A DNA stretch of 20,423 nucleotides from CAMCXE01 sp041179125 (GCA_041179125.1 JBEGTZ010000275.1:1-20423), one strand, 5' to 3'. Shown: positions 6,693-14,407, numbered from the stretch's first letter. The notes: generated from the letters alone by a model not told the origin. Translations and numbers: made by a program.

Positions 6693-8103
6693 TCTCGTCT
6701 GGATTATTGATGACGACCGCTCCATTCGCTGGGTGTTGGAAAAAGCCCTACAGCAAGCTGGTATTAGCACCGATAGCTTTGAAACCGGCGATAAAGCCCT
6801 GGCGCGAATCCCCACCCAACGCCCCGATGCCATCATCAGCGACGTGCGTATGCCGGGCATCGACGGTTTAACTCTGCTCTCCAGTATTCACAAAGAGCAC
6901 CCCAATCTGCCGATTATTATTATGACGGCCCACTCCGATTTAGACTCGGCGGTGGCGGCATACCAAGGCGGCGCCTTTGAATACTTGCCAAAACCCTTCG
7001 ATGTAGACGAGGCGGTGGCTGTTACCCAGCGCGCTTTAGTCCACGCCCAGGAGCAAGCCCAGGAAACTGCACCCACACCGCCGCCGGTGACTACGGAAAT
7101 CATCGGCGAAGCGCCTGCAATGCAGGAGGTATTCCGCGCCATTGGCCGCCTATCGCAATCGAACATTACTGTGTTGATTAACGGTGAATCCGGCACAGGC
7201 AAAGAATTGGTCGCCCGCGCGCTGCACCGCCATAGCCCGCGCCGCGAGGAACCATTTATCGCGCTCAACATGGCGGCTATCCCGCGTGATTTGATCGAAT
7301 CGGAACTCTTCGGCCACGAAAAAGGCGCCTTTACTGGGGCTGCTGCCCTGCGCCAGGGGCGTTTTCAGCAAGCCGATGGCGGCACTTTATTTTTAGATGA
7401 AATAGGCGATATGCCTGCGGAGACCCAAACCCGCTTGTTGCGTGTGTTGGCAGATGGCGAGTTTTATCGCGTGGGCGGGCATACACCGGTCAAAGTGGAT
7501 GTGCGTATCATCGCGGCCACCCATCAAAACTTGGAAAGCTTAGTGGAGGAGAACCGCTTTCGGGAGGATTTATTCCACCGTTTAAACGTAATTCGTGTCC
7601 ACCTGCCCAAGCTGGCCGAGCGAAGGGAGGATATTCCGCGTTTAGCGCAGCATTTTTTACATCGAGCGGCGTTGGAATTAAACGTAGAACCCAAAGTGCT
7701 CACCAAAGAGGCGCAAACGTATTTAAGCAATTTGGCCTGGCCCGGCAATGTACGCCAACTAGAAAACACCTGCCGGTGGATTACCGTGATGGCGGCCGGG
7801 CGGGAAGTGCATGTACAGGATTTGCCCCCCGAACTGATGGAGCGCAAAGACGCTCAGGCCCCCGGTGGTGATTGGGAAAAAGCCCTGCGTTTTTGGGCTG
7901 ACCAATGTTTGGTGCGTGGTCAGCAGGATATTCTCTCTGAGGCCGTACCCACATTCGAGCGCGCCCTAATCGAAACAGCTCTCAAACACACCGCCGGACG
8001 CAAACGTGATGCCGCGAATTTGCTAGGCTGGGGGCGAAATACCCTAACGCGCAAGCTGAAGGAGTTGGGTATGGCTGGGGGGGATGATGGGGATGATGAC
8101 TAG
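6679..8103 (+). CDS. ntrC: Nitrogen regulator NtrC, sigma-54 enhancer-binding protein
   Basis: Response regulator that, when phosphorylated, forms oligomers at enhancers and uses ATP to open sigma-54 promoters such as that of glnA. ATG 6679 gives 474 residues starting MPKPNLVWIIDDDRSIRWVL, as in the family. The receiver domain carries phospho-acceptor Asp55 in SDVRMPG. The AAA+ domain has Walker A GESGTGKE (169-176), the sigma-54 contact loop GAFTGA (216-221) and Walker B GGTLFLDEIGDM. The C-terminus holds a Fis-type helix-turn-helix, GRKRDAANLLGWGRNTLTRK, followed by an acidic GGDDGDDD tail. An upstream in-frame ATG at 6670 is possible but lacks similarity. The start lies inside the end of ntrB. 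Confidence 0.97.
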   Translation: MPKPNLVWIIDDDRSIRWVLEKALQQAGISTDSFETGDKALARIPTQRPDAIISDVRMPGIDGLTLLSSIHKEHPNLPIIIMTAHSDLDSAVAAYQGGAFEYLPKPFDVDEAVAVTQRALVHAQEQAQETAPTPPPVTTEIIGEAPAMQEVFRAIGRLSQSNITVLINGESGTGKELVARALHRHSPRREEPFIALNMAAIPRDLIESELFGHEKGAFTGAAALRQGRFQQADGGTLFLDEIGDMPAETQTRLLRVLADGEFYRVGGHTPVKVDVRIIAATHQNLESLVEENRFREDLFHRLNVIRVHLPKLAERREDIPRLAQHFLHRAALELNVEPKVLTKEAQTYLSNLAWPGNVRQLENTCRWITVMAAGREVHVQDLPPELMERKDAQAPGGDWEKALRFWADQCLVRGQQDILSEAVPTFERALIETALKHTAGRKRDAANLLGWGRNTLTRKLKELGMAGGDDGDDD

Positions 8104-8132
8104 AGTCAATACAAACCTTTTAGATGGAACAG

Positions 8133-8156
8133 GCACACGTTAGATGTGCTTTTTTT
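8133..8156 (+). terminator. Probable terminator of ntrBC
   Basis: A short stem GCACA (8133-8137) / TGTGC (8145-8149) with a 7-nt loop is followed at once by seven T residues (8150-8156). It lies 29 bp after the ntrC stop. The stem is weak, but the position and T-run are right. Confidence 0.65.
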
Positions 8157-8171
8157 GGGGCGGGGGGCAGA

Positions 8172-8471
8172 TTAAGAAAAGCGCCATGGTGGCTTTTTGT
8201 GATTTTGGTTGCTAGTTATGTCGTCACAGATGGCGGCCCATAACGCAATATAAGGAATCTTTACGGCGGCCAAAAATGAGGCCAAAAATTTAGCGTAGCG
8301 AGTAGTAATTCCCCGACAGCGTTTTAGGTGTAAAAATACGTTTTCCAGCTGAAGCAGTTTGTAAATTTTATTATCGAAAAAACGCTGCTCTTTTCGATTT
8401 TTCCTGGGCGGAATTTGCATAAGCATCCCACTTTGGGTTGCTTATGCAGCAATTTCATCGCCGTCGTAGCA
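8172..8471 (-). pseudogene. C-terminal remnant of an IS5-family transposase
   Basis: The leftward frame starting near 8468 reads YDGDEIAA, a stop (TAA), then ATQSG and 84 more residues including IPPRKNRKEQ, FFDNKIYKL and ITTRYAKFLASFLAAVKIPYIALWA. This order is that of the C-terminus of IS5-family (IS427-like) DDE transposases: YDGDE, IPPRxNRK, YKxRxxxENxFxxLKxxRxIATRY, then FLAAVxIxxIxLW. The N-terminal and catalytic parts are missing, and the in-frame stop after EIAA confirms decay. The family call comes from memory of the conserved pattern, not a search. Confidence 0.75.
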
Positions 8472-8561
8472 TTGTGTTCGATATGCCGAAATTTTTAGGC
8501 TAACAATATAGAAAAGTATTATCTTAGAAACTATCAGTTGGATTACCCAAGTCTGCGCAAC

Positions 8562-8648
8562 CCCTTGGTGCGGATAGCAAAAGTTTAAAATTTCGAACAA
8601 CCAATAAGGTTGCCCTGCATTTTAAACTTTCACTATCTGCACCAATGG
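8562..8648. repeat. Long imperfect hairpin, about 30-bp arms
   Basis: The arm at 8565-8591 (starting TTGGTGCGGATAG) is complementary to 8619-8645 (ending CTATCTGCACCAA) at 24 of 27 positions, one of the three exceptions being a G-U pair in RNA. It can extend to 8562/8648 with one more mismatch. The loop contains a smaller inverted repeat, CAACC-AATAA-GGTTG (about 8598-8612). No T-run follows. It overlaps repeat copy B on its right side. Confidence 0.75.
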
Positions 8649-8690
8649 TTTACACAGCTTTTGGGCGCTCAACTGAGGTTTCTAGGATTA
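8630..8690. repeat. Dispersed intergenic repeat, copy B
   Basis: It matches 5241-5301 at 49 of 61 positions without gaps. In this copy the left end is also the right arm of the long hairpin, whereas copy A has only a short complementary GTTCGA upstream. Confidence 0.7.
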
Positions 8691-8731
8691 TTTGTACTCA
8701 TGCCAGAAAATTCAATGTGCCCAATAATTTT

Positions 8732-9049
8732 TCATCCACGCCAATAAATCCCCCCATCGCATACCACCAAATCCACCCGCGCAAGTGAGCGCCCAGTACA
8801 AGGCCCGCTGACGCATAAGCCATTTTCCGGTAAAAATAAAGCGCCGTGTGTGGCGCAGCGTATTAGGTCGGTATCTTTACAGATAAACTCATGTTCAAGC
8901 CATTCCAGCGGCACGTTTAAATGTGGGCAGCTATTTATGTATGCCAAAAATTGCCCATCATGATTAATAATAAAAAAACGCACATCACCCATACAAAAAC
9001 CCTTGGCGGTGTTGTCTTTTATTTCATCTGTGGAGCAAATTAATTGCAT
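8732..9049 (-). CDS. Small Rieske [2Fe-2S] domain protein
   Basis: The 105-residue protein is essentially a single Rieske fold. The cluster ligands are visible: Cys41 and His43 in SCPHLN, and Cys65 and His68 in CATHGALF. It has no signal peptide or membrane segment, so it is probably a soluble ferredoxin-like electron carrier of the NirD/ferredoxin type. The spacing between the two ligand pairs is slightly longer than in many small ferredoxins (insert EWLEHEFICKDTD). No oxygenase or nitrite reductase gene is nearby, so the partner is unknown. There is no strong ribosome site before ATG 9049. It lies downstream of gnd but is separated by a terminator. Confidence 0.85.
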   Translation of the reverse strand: MQLICSTDEIKDNTAKGFCMGDVRFFIINHDGQFLAYINSCPHLNVPLEWLEHEFICKDTDLIRCATHGALFLPENGLCVSGPCTGRSLARVDLVVCDGGIYWRG

Positions 9050-9116
9050 GATTTAAAACAATATTTAATATGCATGAGGGATTTTTTGATGGGTATTGCA
9101 GGCAAAAAAACAAACC

Positions 9117-9141
9117 AAAAAAAAGCCCCGAAAGGGGCTTT
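9117..9141 (-). terminator. Rho-independent terminator of gnd
   Basis: Read leftward, a stem of 8 bp (AAAGCCCC/GGGGCTTT, 9134-9141 with 9122-9129) and a 4-nt loop is followed by a run of eight T residues (9117-9124 complement). It begins 6 bp after the gnd stop. Confidence 0.95.
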
Positions 9142-9147
9142 AATTAT

Positions 9148-10599
9148 TTACACGTTATAAGTGGTAGACGACGTATTACCACCGCGCCCGGTCCAATTAG
9201 TGTGGAAAAACTCGCCGCGTGGTTTGTCGGTACGCTCATAGGTGTGGGCGCCGAAATAATCCCGCTGGGCTTGCAATAAATTTGCAGGGGAGCGCCCGGT
9301 GCGGTAGCCGTCGAAATAGCTTAAGGCGGCTGTCATGGCGGGGGCGCTGATGCCGTGGGTAATGGCGGCGGCCATCACGCGGCGCCAGCCTGCTTGGCAG
9401 CTGTGTAATTTTTCGCGGAAATAGGGCGTTACCATAAGGTTGGTGAGGGCAGGGTTTGCGTCAAAGGCTTCTTTAATGTTGCCTAAAAACGACGAACGAA
9501 TAATACAGCCGCCGCGCCACATTAAGGCGATGCCGCCGTAATTTAAATCCCAACCGTAGTCTTTGGCTGCTTCACGCATTAACACATAACCCTGCGCATA
9601 AGAAACAATTTTGGCTGCCAACAAGGCCTGGCGCAGGTCTTCAATAAGGGCGTTTTTGTCGCCATTAAATGTCATTGTGGGGCCGTTAATAAGTTCATTG
9701 GCCGCCATGCGCTCATCTTTTTGTGCGGATAAACAGCGGGAAAATACTGCTTCGGTAATGAGTGTAAGCGGTACGCCTAAATCCAATGCAATCACCCCGG
9801 TCCATTTGCCGGTGCCTTTTTGGCCTGCGGTATCGAGGATTTTATCCACTAGGGCTTCGCCGTTTTCTTTGTAACCGAGAATATCGCGGGTGATTTCAAT
9901 TAAATAGCTGTTCAGTTCGCCTTCGTTCCAGGTTTTAAACACCTGGTGCATTTCGTCAGCGCTCATGCCGAGCAGGTCTTTCATAATTTGGTAGGCTTCG
10001 CAGATCAGCTGCATGTCGCCGTATTCAATGCCGTTGTGAACCATTTTTACAAAATGCCCCGCGCCGTCATCGCCCACCCAATCACAGCAGGGTGTGCCGT
10101 CGTCCACTTTGGCGGCGATGCCTTGCAGAATATCTTTTACATGGGGCCAAGCCGCTTTGGCGCCGCCGGGCATGATGGAGGGGCCAGTTAATGCGCCTTC
10201 TTCACCGCCGGAAACACCGGTGCCGATGTATAAAAGGCCTTTAGTGGCCAAATAATGGGTGCGGCGGTTGGAATCTGGGTAGTGGGTGTTGCCACCGTCG
10301 ATAATGATATCGCCGGGTTCAAGGTGCGGAATTAAGTGTTCGATCATCTCGTCTACGGGTTTGCCCGCCTTGACCATCAGCATTATTTTGCGTGGTTTGG
10401 CGAGGGAGCTGACGAGTTCTTCAATTGAGAACGCACCGCGAATGCTTTTGCCCTGGGCGCGGCCATCTAAAAAATTTTGTACTTTATCCGCCGTGCGATT
10501 GTAGGCGGTAACGGTGAAGCCTTTGCTGGCCATGTTGAGAACAAGGTTTTCGCCCATCACGGCGAGGCCGACAAGGCCTATATCGGAAAGTGGTTTCAT
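9148..10599 (-). CDS. gnd: 6-phosphogluconate dehydrogenase, decarboxylating
   Basis: Oxidative pentose-phosphate enzyme converting 6-phosphogluconate to ribulose 5-phosphate and CO2 with reduction of NADP. The 483 residues match the long homodimeric form. An N-terminal Rossmann motif (GLVGLAVMGENLVLNMASKG) is followed by NRT, the substrate loop GVSGGEEGALTGPSIMPGG, and the catalytic stretch HFVKMVHNGIEYGDMQ with Lys185. The C-terminal helical domain contains GQKGTGKWT and YFDGYR. It should be cytoplasmic. ATG 10599 gives the family N-terminus; only a weak ribosome site is seen. It is transcribed alone, with a strong terminator downstream. No zwf or pgl gene is in the window. Confidence 0.97.
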   Translation of the reverse strand: MKPLSDIGLVGLAVMGENLVLNMASKGFTVTAYNRTADKVQNFLDGRAQGKSIRGAFSIEELVSSLAKPRKIMLMVKAGKPVDEMIEHLIPHLEPGDIIIDGGNTHYPDSNRRTHYLATKGLLYIGTGVSGGEEGALTGPSIMPGGAKAAWPHVKDILQGIAAKVDDGTPCCDWVGDDGAGHFVKMVHNGIEYGDMQLICEAYQIMKDLLGMSADEMHQVFKTWNEGELNSYLIEITRDILGYKENGEALVDKILDTAGQKGTGKWTGVIALDLGVPLTLITEAVFSRCLSAQKDERMAANELINGPTMTFNGDKNALIEDLRQALLAAKIVSYAQGYVLMREAAKDYGWDLNYGGIALMWRGGCIIRSSFLGNIKEAFDANPALTNLMVTPYFREKLHSCQAGWRRVMAAAITHGISAPAMTAALSYFDGYRTGRSPANLLQAQRDYFGAHTYERTDKPRGEFFHTNWTGRGGNTSSTTYNV

Positions 10600-10912
10600 A
10601 GGCTACAAAACGATCGTTAAAGTGATATGGATAAGCAGCGCAGACTGCCGCGAATTTGTAGCAGGGGGTGTTAACCGAGTGCTTTAAACGATAGCAACTC
10701 TGCGCACTTTAGCGCTGCGACAAGGGCCGATACCTTACCACTTCTCCCCCTGATAGGGAATCCAAAGCCGCTGTGTGTATGGCTTAGCGCGCTATTGGGT
10801 TTTTGTATTCGGGGTAAAAAATCACAAAATCCAGTGTGAATTTTTCACCGCATTGAGCAGCGGTGTTATTTAACCTAGCGCCACATCCTAAGGAAATAAG
10901 TGGAGTCGCGTT
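10600..10912. other. Divergent region between gnd and the 138-residue gene
   Basis: This 313-bp stretch has no gene I can support. AACGATCGTT (10609-10618) is a perfect palindrome just before gnd. GTGAA-TTT-TTCAC (10836-10848) is a second palindrome, 65 bp before the rightward gene. It resembles a Crp half-site pair (TGTGA...TCAC) but with one base less spacing than the Crp consensus. No clear promoter is seen. Confidence 0.5.
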
Positions 10913-11329
10913 ATGAGTCAATTAGATATTTTCCGCCTGCATTTTGGTTTGGTAGGCAATAAAATTAAGCTTGAAACCATAGATGAATTGCGAGCGCCAC
11001 CGCCCAGCGGTGTGCCGCACCCTGCTGAGCCTGTGGCGACGGGAATTATTGGGTTTTGGGTGGATGTACAGGATGCGCGCCAGCAGACAATTTACCGGCG
11101 TTTTATTAATAAAGGCCTGCCAATTAACGCTGATTTTACCTGCCGTGATTGGAGCCAATTACGCCGTAAAAAATTTCGCGTATCGGTGGAAATTCCGGTG
11201 TTGTACCGCGCGCATTCTGTGGTGTTGTTTGAACAATATCTGGCCAGCCCCACAGATAAAGCTCTGCAACGGCGCAAACATTTAACCGCATTTTTGCCCC
11301 AAAAAGGCGTGTCGAGCTATGCGGTTTAA
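10913..11329 (+). CDS. Hypothetical 138-residue protein
   Basis: I do not recognise the family. ATG 10913 follows GTGGAG (10900-10905) at good spacing. The protein has no signal peptide or membrane segment. It has a segment GIIGFWVDVQDARQQTIYRRFINKGLP in the middle and a basic C-terminal half (QLRRKKFRVSVEIPVLYRAHSV, LQRRKHLTAFL). It looks like a small soluble alpha/beta protein. It is divergent from gnd and ends 9 bp before the stop of the convergent Crp-family gene. Codon use resembles that of the neighbours, which supports a real gene. Function unknown. Confidence 0.75.
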   Translation: MSQLDIFRLHFGLVGNKIKLETIDELRAPPPSGVPHPAEPVATGIIGFWVDVQDARQQTIYRRFINKGLPINADFTCRDWSQLRRKKFRVSVEIPVLYRAHSVVLFEQYLASPTDKALQRRKHLTAFLPQKGVSSYAV

Positions 11330-11338
11330 GTTGTTAAA

Positions 11339-11977
11339 TCACCAGCCTTTAGGGAATGATTTTTTAATTTCAATATGGCGCTGGTGCAGTTCGATATAAC
11401 CGCCGAGTACTAATTCTTTCATAATGCGGCTGACCATTTCCCGCGAGGCGCCCACCATATTGGCGATATCTTGGTGGGTGAGTTTTGGGATGGTCACGCG
11501 GTTGTTATCGCCGGTTAAACGCTCAAGCGTGTGCGCCACACGGCCATATACGTCAAGCAGTGCCATGTCTTTTACGTTTTCGGTTAATTGGCGCACTTTG
11601 GAGGATAATTCGCAAATTAATGCATCGTATAAATCTGGGTTTTCCCGTAAGAATGCCTTAAAAGCTTCGCGGGTAATTGAACAAATTTTGCTGTCTGCAA
11701 GGGTCATTACTGAGGCCGAGCGGGGCTTGTTATCCAGCAGTGATAATTCGCCAAAACAATCGCCGTCAGATAAAAAATTTAAAATTAATTGTTTGCCATC
11801 GGCGCCGTCGGTGTACACGCTCACCATGCCTGATTCAATAATGTACAGCTGGCCTGCGGTATCGCCTTCCATAAATAAGATGGTGTTTTTGGGGTAGGTG
11901 CGGTGGTTAAAGTGTTGTTCTAACAGCGCCAAGCGCTCAGGCGGGATCGACGAAAACAGTGCGATGGTATTTAGCAT
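11339..11977 (-). CDS. Crp/Fnr-family transcriptional regulator
   Basis: A 212-residue protein with an N-terminal cyclic-nucleotide-binding fold (about 5-115) and a C-terminal winged helix-turn-helix. The phosphate-binding cassette reads FGELSLLDNKPRSASV, with Gly76, Glu77, Arg86 and Ser87 at the positions that hold the cyclic phosphate and ribose in Crp. Real nucleotide binding is therefore likely. No Fnr-type cysteine cluster is present. The recognition helix region LTHQDIANMVGASREMVSRIMKEL (about 166-189) has the Crp-type R-E-xxx-R pattern, suggesting a TGTGA-like half-site. It is divergent from a class III nucleotide cyclase, the two starts being 80 bp apart, so the cyclase may supply its ligand. 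It is a shorter, more general family member, not clearly the global Crp. Confidence 0.9.
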   Translation of the reverse strand: MLNTIALFSSIPPERLALLEQHFNHRTYPKNTILFMEGDTAGQLYIIESGMVSVYTDGADGKQLILNFLSDGDCFGELSLLDNKPRSASVMTLADSKICSITREAFKAFLRENPDLYDALICELSSKVRQLTENVKDMALLDVYGRVAHTLERLTGDNNRVTIPKLTHQDIANMVGASREMVSRIMKELVLGGYIELHQRHIEIKKSFPKGW

Positions 11978-12057
11978 GGCATTTACCGAATTAAGTAGGA
12001 GTAGGGGCCGACGGGTTCTGGTATCGTTCCCTGTTTACCTTCGATGCGTTTTTGCCT
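11978..12057. promoter_or_regulatory. Short divergent promoter region, crp-like / cyclase
   Basis: Only 80 bp separate the divergent start codons, so promoters of both genes must lie here or inside the genes, and one regulator could control both. I see no clear -10/-35 pair and no Crp-type palindrome in it. Confidence 0.5.
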
Positions 12058-14175
12058 ATGCAAGTTGGCCGTAATTCTTGGCAGTGTAACCGTAAAATGC
12101 TACTGCTCCTAGCCCTGGCGGCCCTGGCGGGTTGCTTGGGCTTGCCGCGCCTGTTGGTTGTGGCGGAGCACTCTGCCAGCCCAGTGTTTTTTATGATGCG
12201 TGGCCCCATTGCGCCGCCAGCGGAATTGGCGTTGGTTACGCTAAGCCTGCGTGCGGCGGAAGCTTTAGGGCAGCCGCGCACGTATTTTTCCCGCAGGTTA
12301 CACGCCCAATTAATTAATCAACTTACACAAGCGCAAGCGCATTTAATTGTGTTTGATATTGCATTTAAAGAACCGCGTAATGAGGATGAAGACGCGAGTT
12401 TGGAAATGGCGATTAAAAATTCTAACCGAGTGGTTTTATTTGATTATTTAAAACGCTACCAAATAGAAAACGCACAAGGCCGTGTGGATGTGGAAGAAAT
12501 TATTCCGCCACTGGCACGTTTTAAACAGGTTGCACTGGGGTCTGGCAGTTTTGTGTTACCTAAAACCAACGCTTTGGTGGGCCATATTCACCCAGTGCTT
12601 GAATTACACGGCGTGCCGCATTTAAGCCAGCCATTACAGGTGCTAAGCCTGTATGCGGTGGAACCTTGGCAGCATTTTTTACAGAAGTTAAAACAGGAAA
12701 TACATCAACCAGAATTAGACGGATCAAACACTATTTGGCAACACATTAATCAGCTGTCGGCACAACAAAAAAAAGCTGTTTTAGATGGATGCGTTGATGC
12801 AATTTGCCAATCTTTATGGCGCAGTTTTACCGGCACTGAAGGGATTTTTATTAATTTTTATGGCCCGCCAGGGCATTTGCCGCAGTGGCCGCTAGACCAA
12901 GTATTGGCGATGCCCGCACAGGAGCAGGCCGCAATTTTTGCTAATAAAATAGTGTATGTAGGCTTGGTGGAGCCCCAGCAAACCGAGCAGCAAGATGCCT
13001 ACCGGACGGTATTTTCCAACGCCAATGGTTTAGATTTAAGCGGAGTGGAAATCTCTGCCAGTGTGTTGGGCAATCTTTTACATAACCAGGCATTAACCTA
13101 TTTAAATTACACGCAGCAAAGTGCGCTTTTAGCCCTGTGGATATTAGCGCTTGGCTTAATCTCGCAACAGTTATCCCAGCGTTTGGCTTGGGCTGTGGGT
13201 GTTATTTGGCACTTGGCCTATGTGATGGCCGCTTATTGGGCATTTGTGCAACATTATTTTTGTTTGCCATTGATCAGCCCTTTGGCGCTTAGCGTGGTTT
13301 TTGTAGGCTTGGATACCCGCTTGCGTTTGCGTGCGAATAAATTGCGTTATCAAAATTTAATCACCGATTTAACCCATTACATGCCTGCGCAAGCGGCCAA
13401 AGCGCTCAGCGATCACATTACTAATTTTGCCGCGAATAACCAACTGGTAAGCGGTGTGTGTTTGTTAACGGATATTCAAGGCTACACCCGTTTAGCCGAA
13501 GAATTACCCCCGTCGGAATTGCATCAATTAATGAACCGTTATTACGCAGAATTAATTGACGAGGTGAAAGCCAGTGGCGGCATAGTGGCCAATATTGTTG
13601 GCGATGCACTGCTGGCGCTGTGGCTGGATACACACATTAGCGCTGACGCCTGTATACGCGCCAGCCGCACTGCCTGTGCGATTCAAAAACGCCTGGCGGC
13701 GCAGGCGGATTTACACCGCTTGCCCACCAGTTGTGCAGTGCATGGTGGTGAGTTTTCGTTGGGGCATTTGGGCGCGTCCGGGCATTTTGAATACTCCCCT
13801 GTGGGCGATATGGTTAATACGGTTTCGCGTATGGAACCGTTTAACCGTCACTTGGGTACGCGAATCCTGTGTTCAGAATTAGTAGCCGAAGTATTAATTA
13901 ACAGCGCCTGCGAATTTTCACTGCGAGATTTAGGTGCGTTTAATTTGCGCAACAAAAAAACCTGTGTGCGTTTTTACCAACTCTATGAACCGGGTATTAA
14001 CCCAGCGCAGAACGGGTTAGAATCCTTATTCAAACAAGCGCTTGAGCGCTATGCCTGCGCTCCTGCTGAAGCATTACCCTTATTTCAGGCGCTAACGGCA
14101 CAATTTCCGCAGGATGGCCCCAGCCGTTATTATTTGCAGCAATCTAAGCTTGCGCAGGCGGACTGTAATAATTAA
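12058..14175 (+). CDS. CHASE2-domain membrane nucleotide cyclase (class III)
   Basis: Inner-membrane signalling enzyme of about 705 residues. A first membrane segment (about 14-37) leads to an extracytoplasmic CHASE2 sensor region (about 45-345, with HLIVFDIAFKEP). Three close membrane helices follow (about 355-373, 377-397, 400-418), then a cytoplasmic class III cyclase domain (about 465-640). Metal aspartates are Asp472 (LTDIQGYT) and Asp516 (IVGDALLALW); Asn587 and Arg591 (VGDMVNTVSR) are the transition-state residues. The base-recognition positions are unusual: Asn512 where adenylyl cyclases have Lys, and Ser580 where they have Asp or Thr. The product is therefore uncertain. ATG 12058 was chosen over an in-frame TTG at 12052 and ATG 12097; no strong ribosome site is seen. 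It is divergent from a Crp-like gene and precedes a FecR/TPR protein. Confidence 0.92.
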   Translation: MQVGRNSWQCNRKMLLLLALAALAGCLGLPRLLVVAEHSASPVFFMMRGPIAPPAELALVTLSLRAAEALGQPRTYFSRRLHAQLINQLTQAQAHLIVFDIAFKEPRNEDEDASLEMAIKNSNRVVLFDYLKRYQIENAQGRVDVEEIIPPLARFKQVALGSGSFVLPKTNALVGHIHPVLELHGVPHLSQPLQVLSLYAVEPWQHFLQKLKQEIHQPELDGSNTIWQHINQLSAQQKKAVLDGCVDAICQSLWRSFTGTEGIFINFYGPPGHLPQWPLDQVLAMPAQEQAAIFANKIVYVGLVEPQQTEQQDAYRTVFSNANGLDLSGVEISASVLGNLLHNQALTYLNYTQQSALLALWILALGLISQQLSQRLAWAVGVIWHLAYVMAAYWAFVQHYFCLPLISPLALSVVFVGLDTRLRLRANKLRYQNLITDLTHYMPAQAAKALSDHITNFAANNQLVSGVCLLTDIQGYTRLAEELPPSELHQLMNRYYAELIDEVKASGGIVANIVGDALLALWLDTHISADACIRASRTACAIQKRLAAQADLHRLPTSCAVHGGEFSLGHLGASGHFEYSPVGDMVNTVSRMEPFNRHLGTRILCSELVAEVLINSACEFSLRDLGAFNLRNKKTCVRFYQLYEPGINPAQNGLESLFKQALERYACAPAEALPLFQALTAQFPQDGPSRYYLQQSKLAQADCNN

Positions 14176-14407
14176 CGCCACAGCTTAGTGTATTAACGGC
14201 GGCTAGCTGCACGTTATGTGTTTTTACTGAACGTTATGCTCCCAATAGAAAATTATGTTTTCTATTGTAATTTTGTTTTGTATTGAAAATTGTCTCGACA
14301 ATAGAATCGTCAAGATAATTCGGTAATGCTCTTTATTTTGGCAATTCACTTAGGGTGCAGCACTTCTGCGCTGTGTACTATTTTTAGTCATTTTTAGGTA
14401 ATCGGTT
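14176..14407. promoter_or_regulatory. Leader region with mutually exclusive stem arms
   Basis: CAATAGAAAA (14243-14252) pairs perfectly with TTTTCTATTG (14258-14267) around a 5-nt loop, followed by TAATTTTGTTTTG. A third arm, ACAATAGAA (14299-14307), can pair with TTCTATTGT (14260-14268) instead. ATTGTC-TC-GACAAT (14289-14302) is another palindrome. The layout could be a terminator of the cyclase gene or a leader with alternative folds before the FecR gene. Confidence 0.5.

Larger units (their letters stand above)
8157..8731. other. Gene-poor region with a transposase remnant, hairpin and repeat
   Basis: Between the ntrC terminator and the end of the Rieske gene I find no intact gene. The stretch holds the IS5-family remnant (8172-8471), a long imperfect hairpin (8562-8648) and repeat copy B (8630-8690). 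No complete insertion-sequence end repeats or target duplications can be identified. Confidence 0.7.

Noticed and set aside
9070..9279. Rightward open frame between the Rieske gene and gnd
   Set aside because: It crosses the gnd terminator hairpin and is antisense to the end of gnd; no ribosome site or similarity.
14339..14354. Sigma-54-like TGGCAATTCACTTAGG before the FecR gene
   Set aside because: TGGC is present at the right distance, but the essential GC of the -12 element is AG. A similar TGGC...TTAGG at 180-195 fails in the same way.
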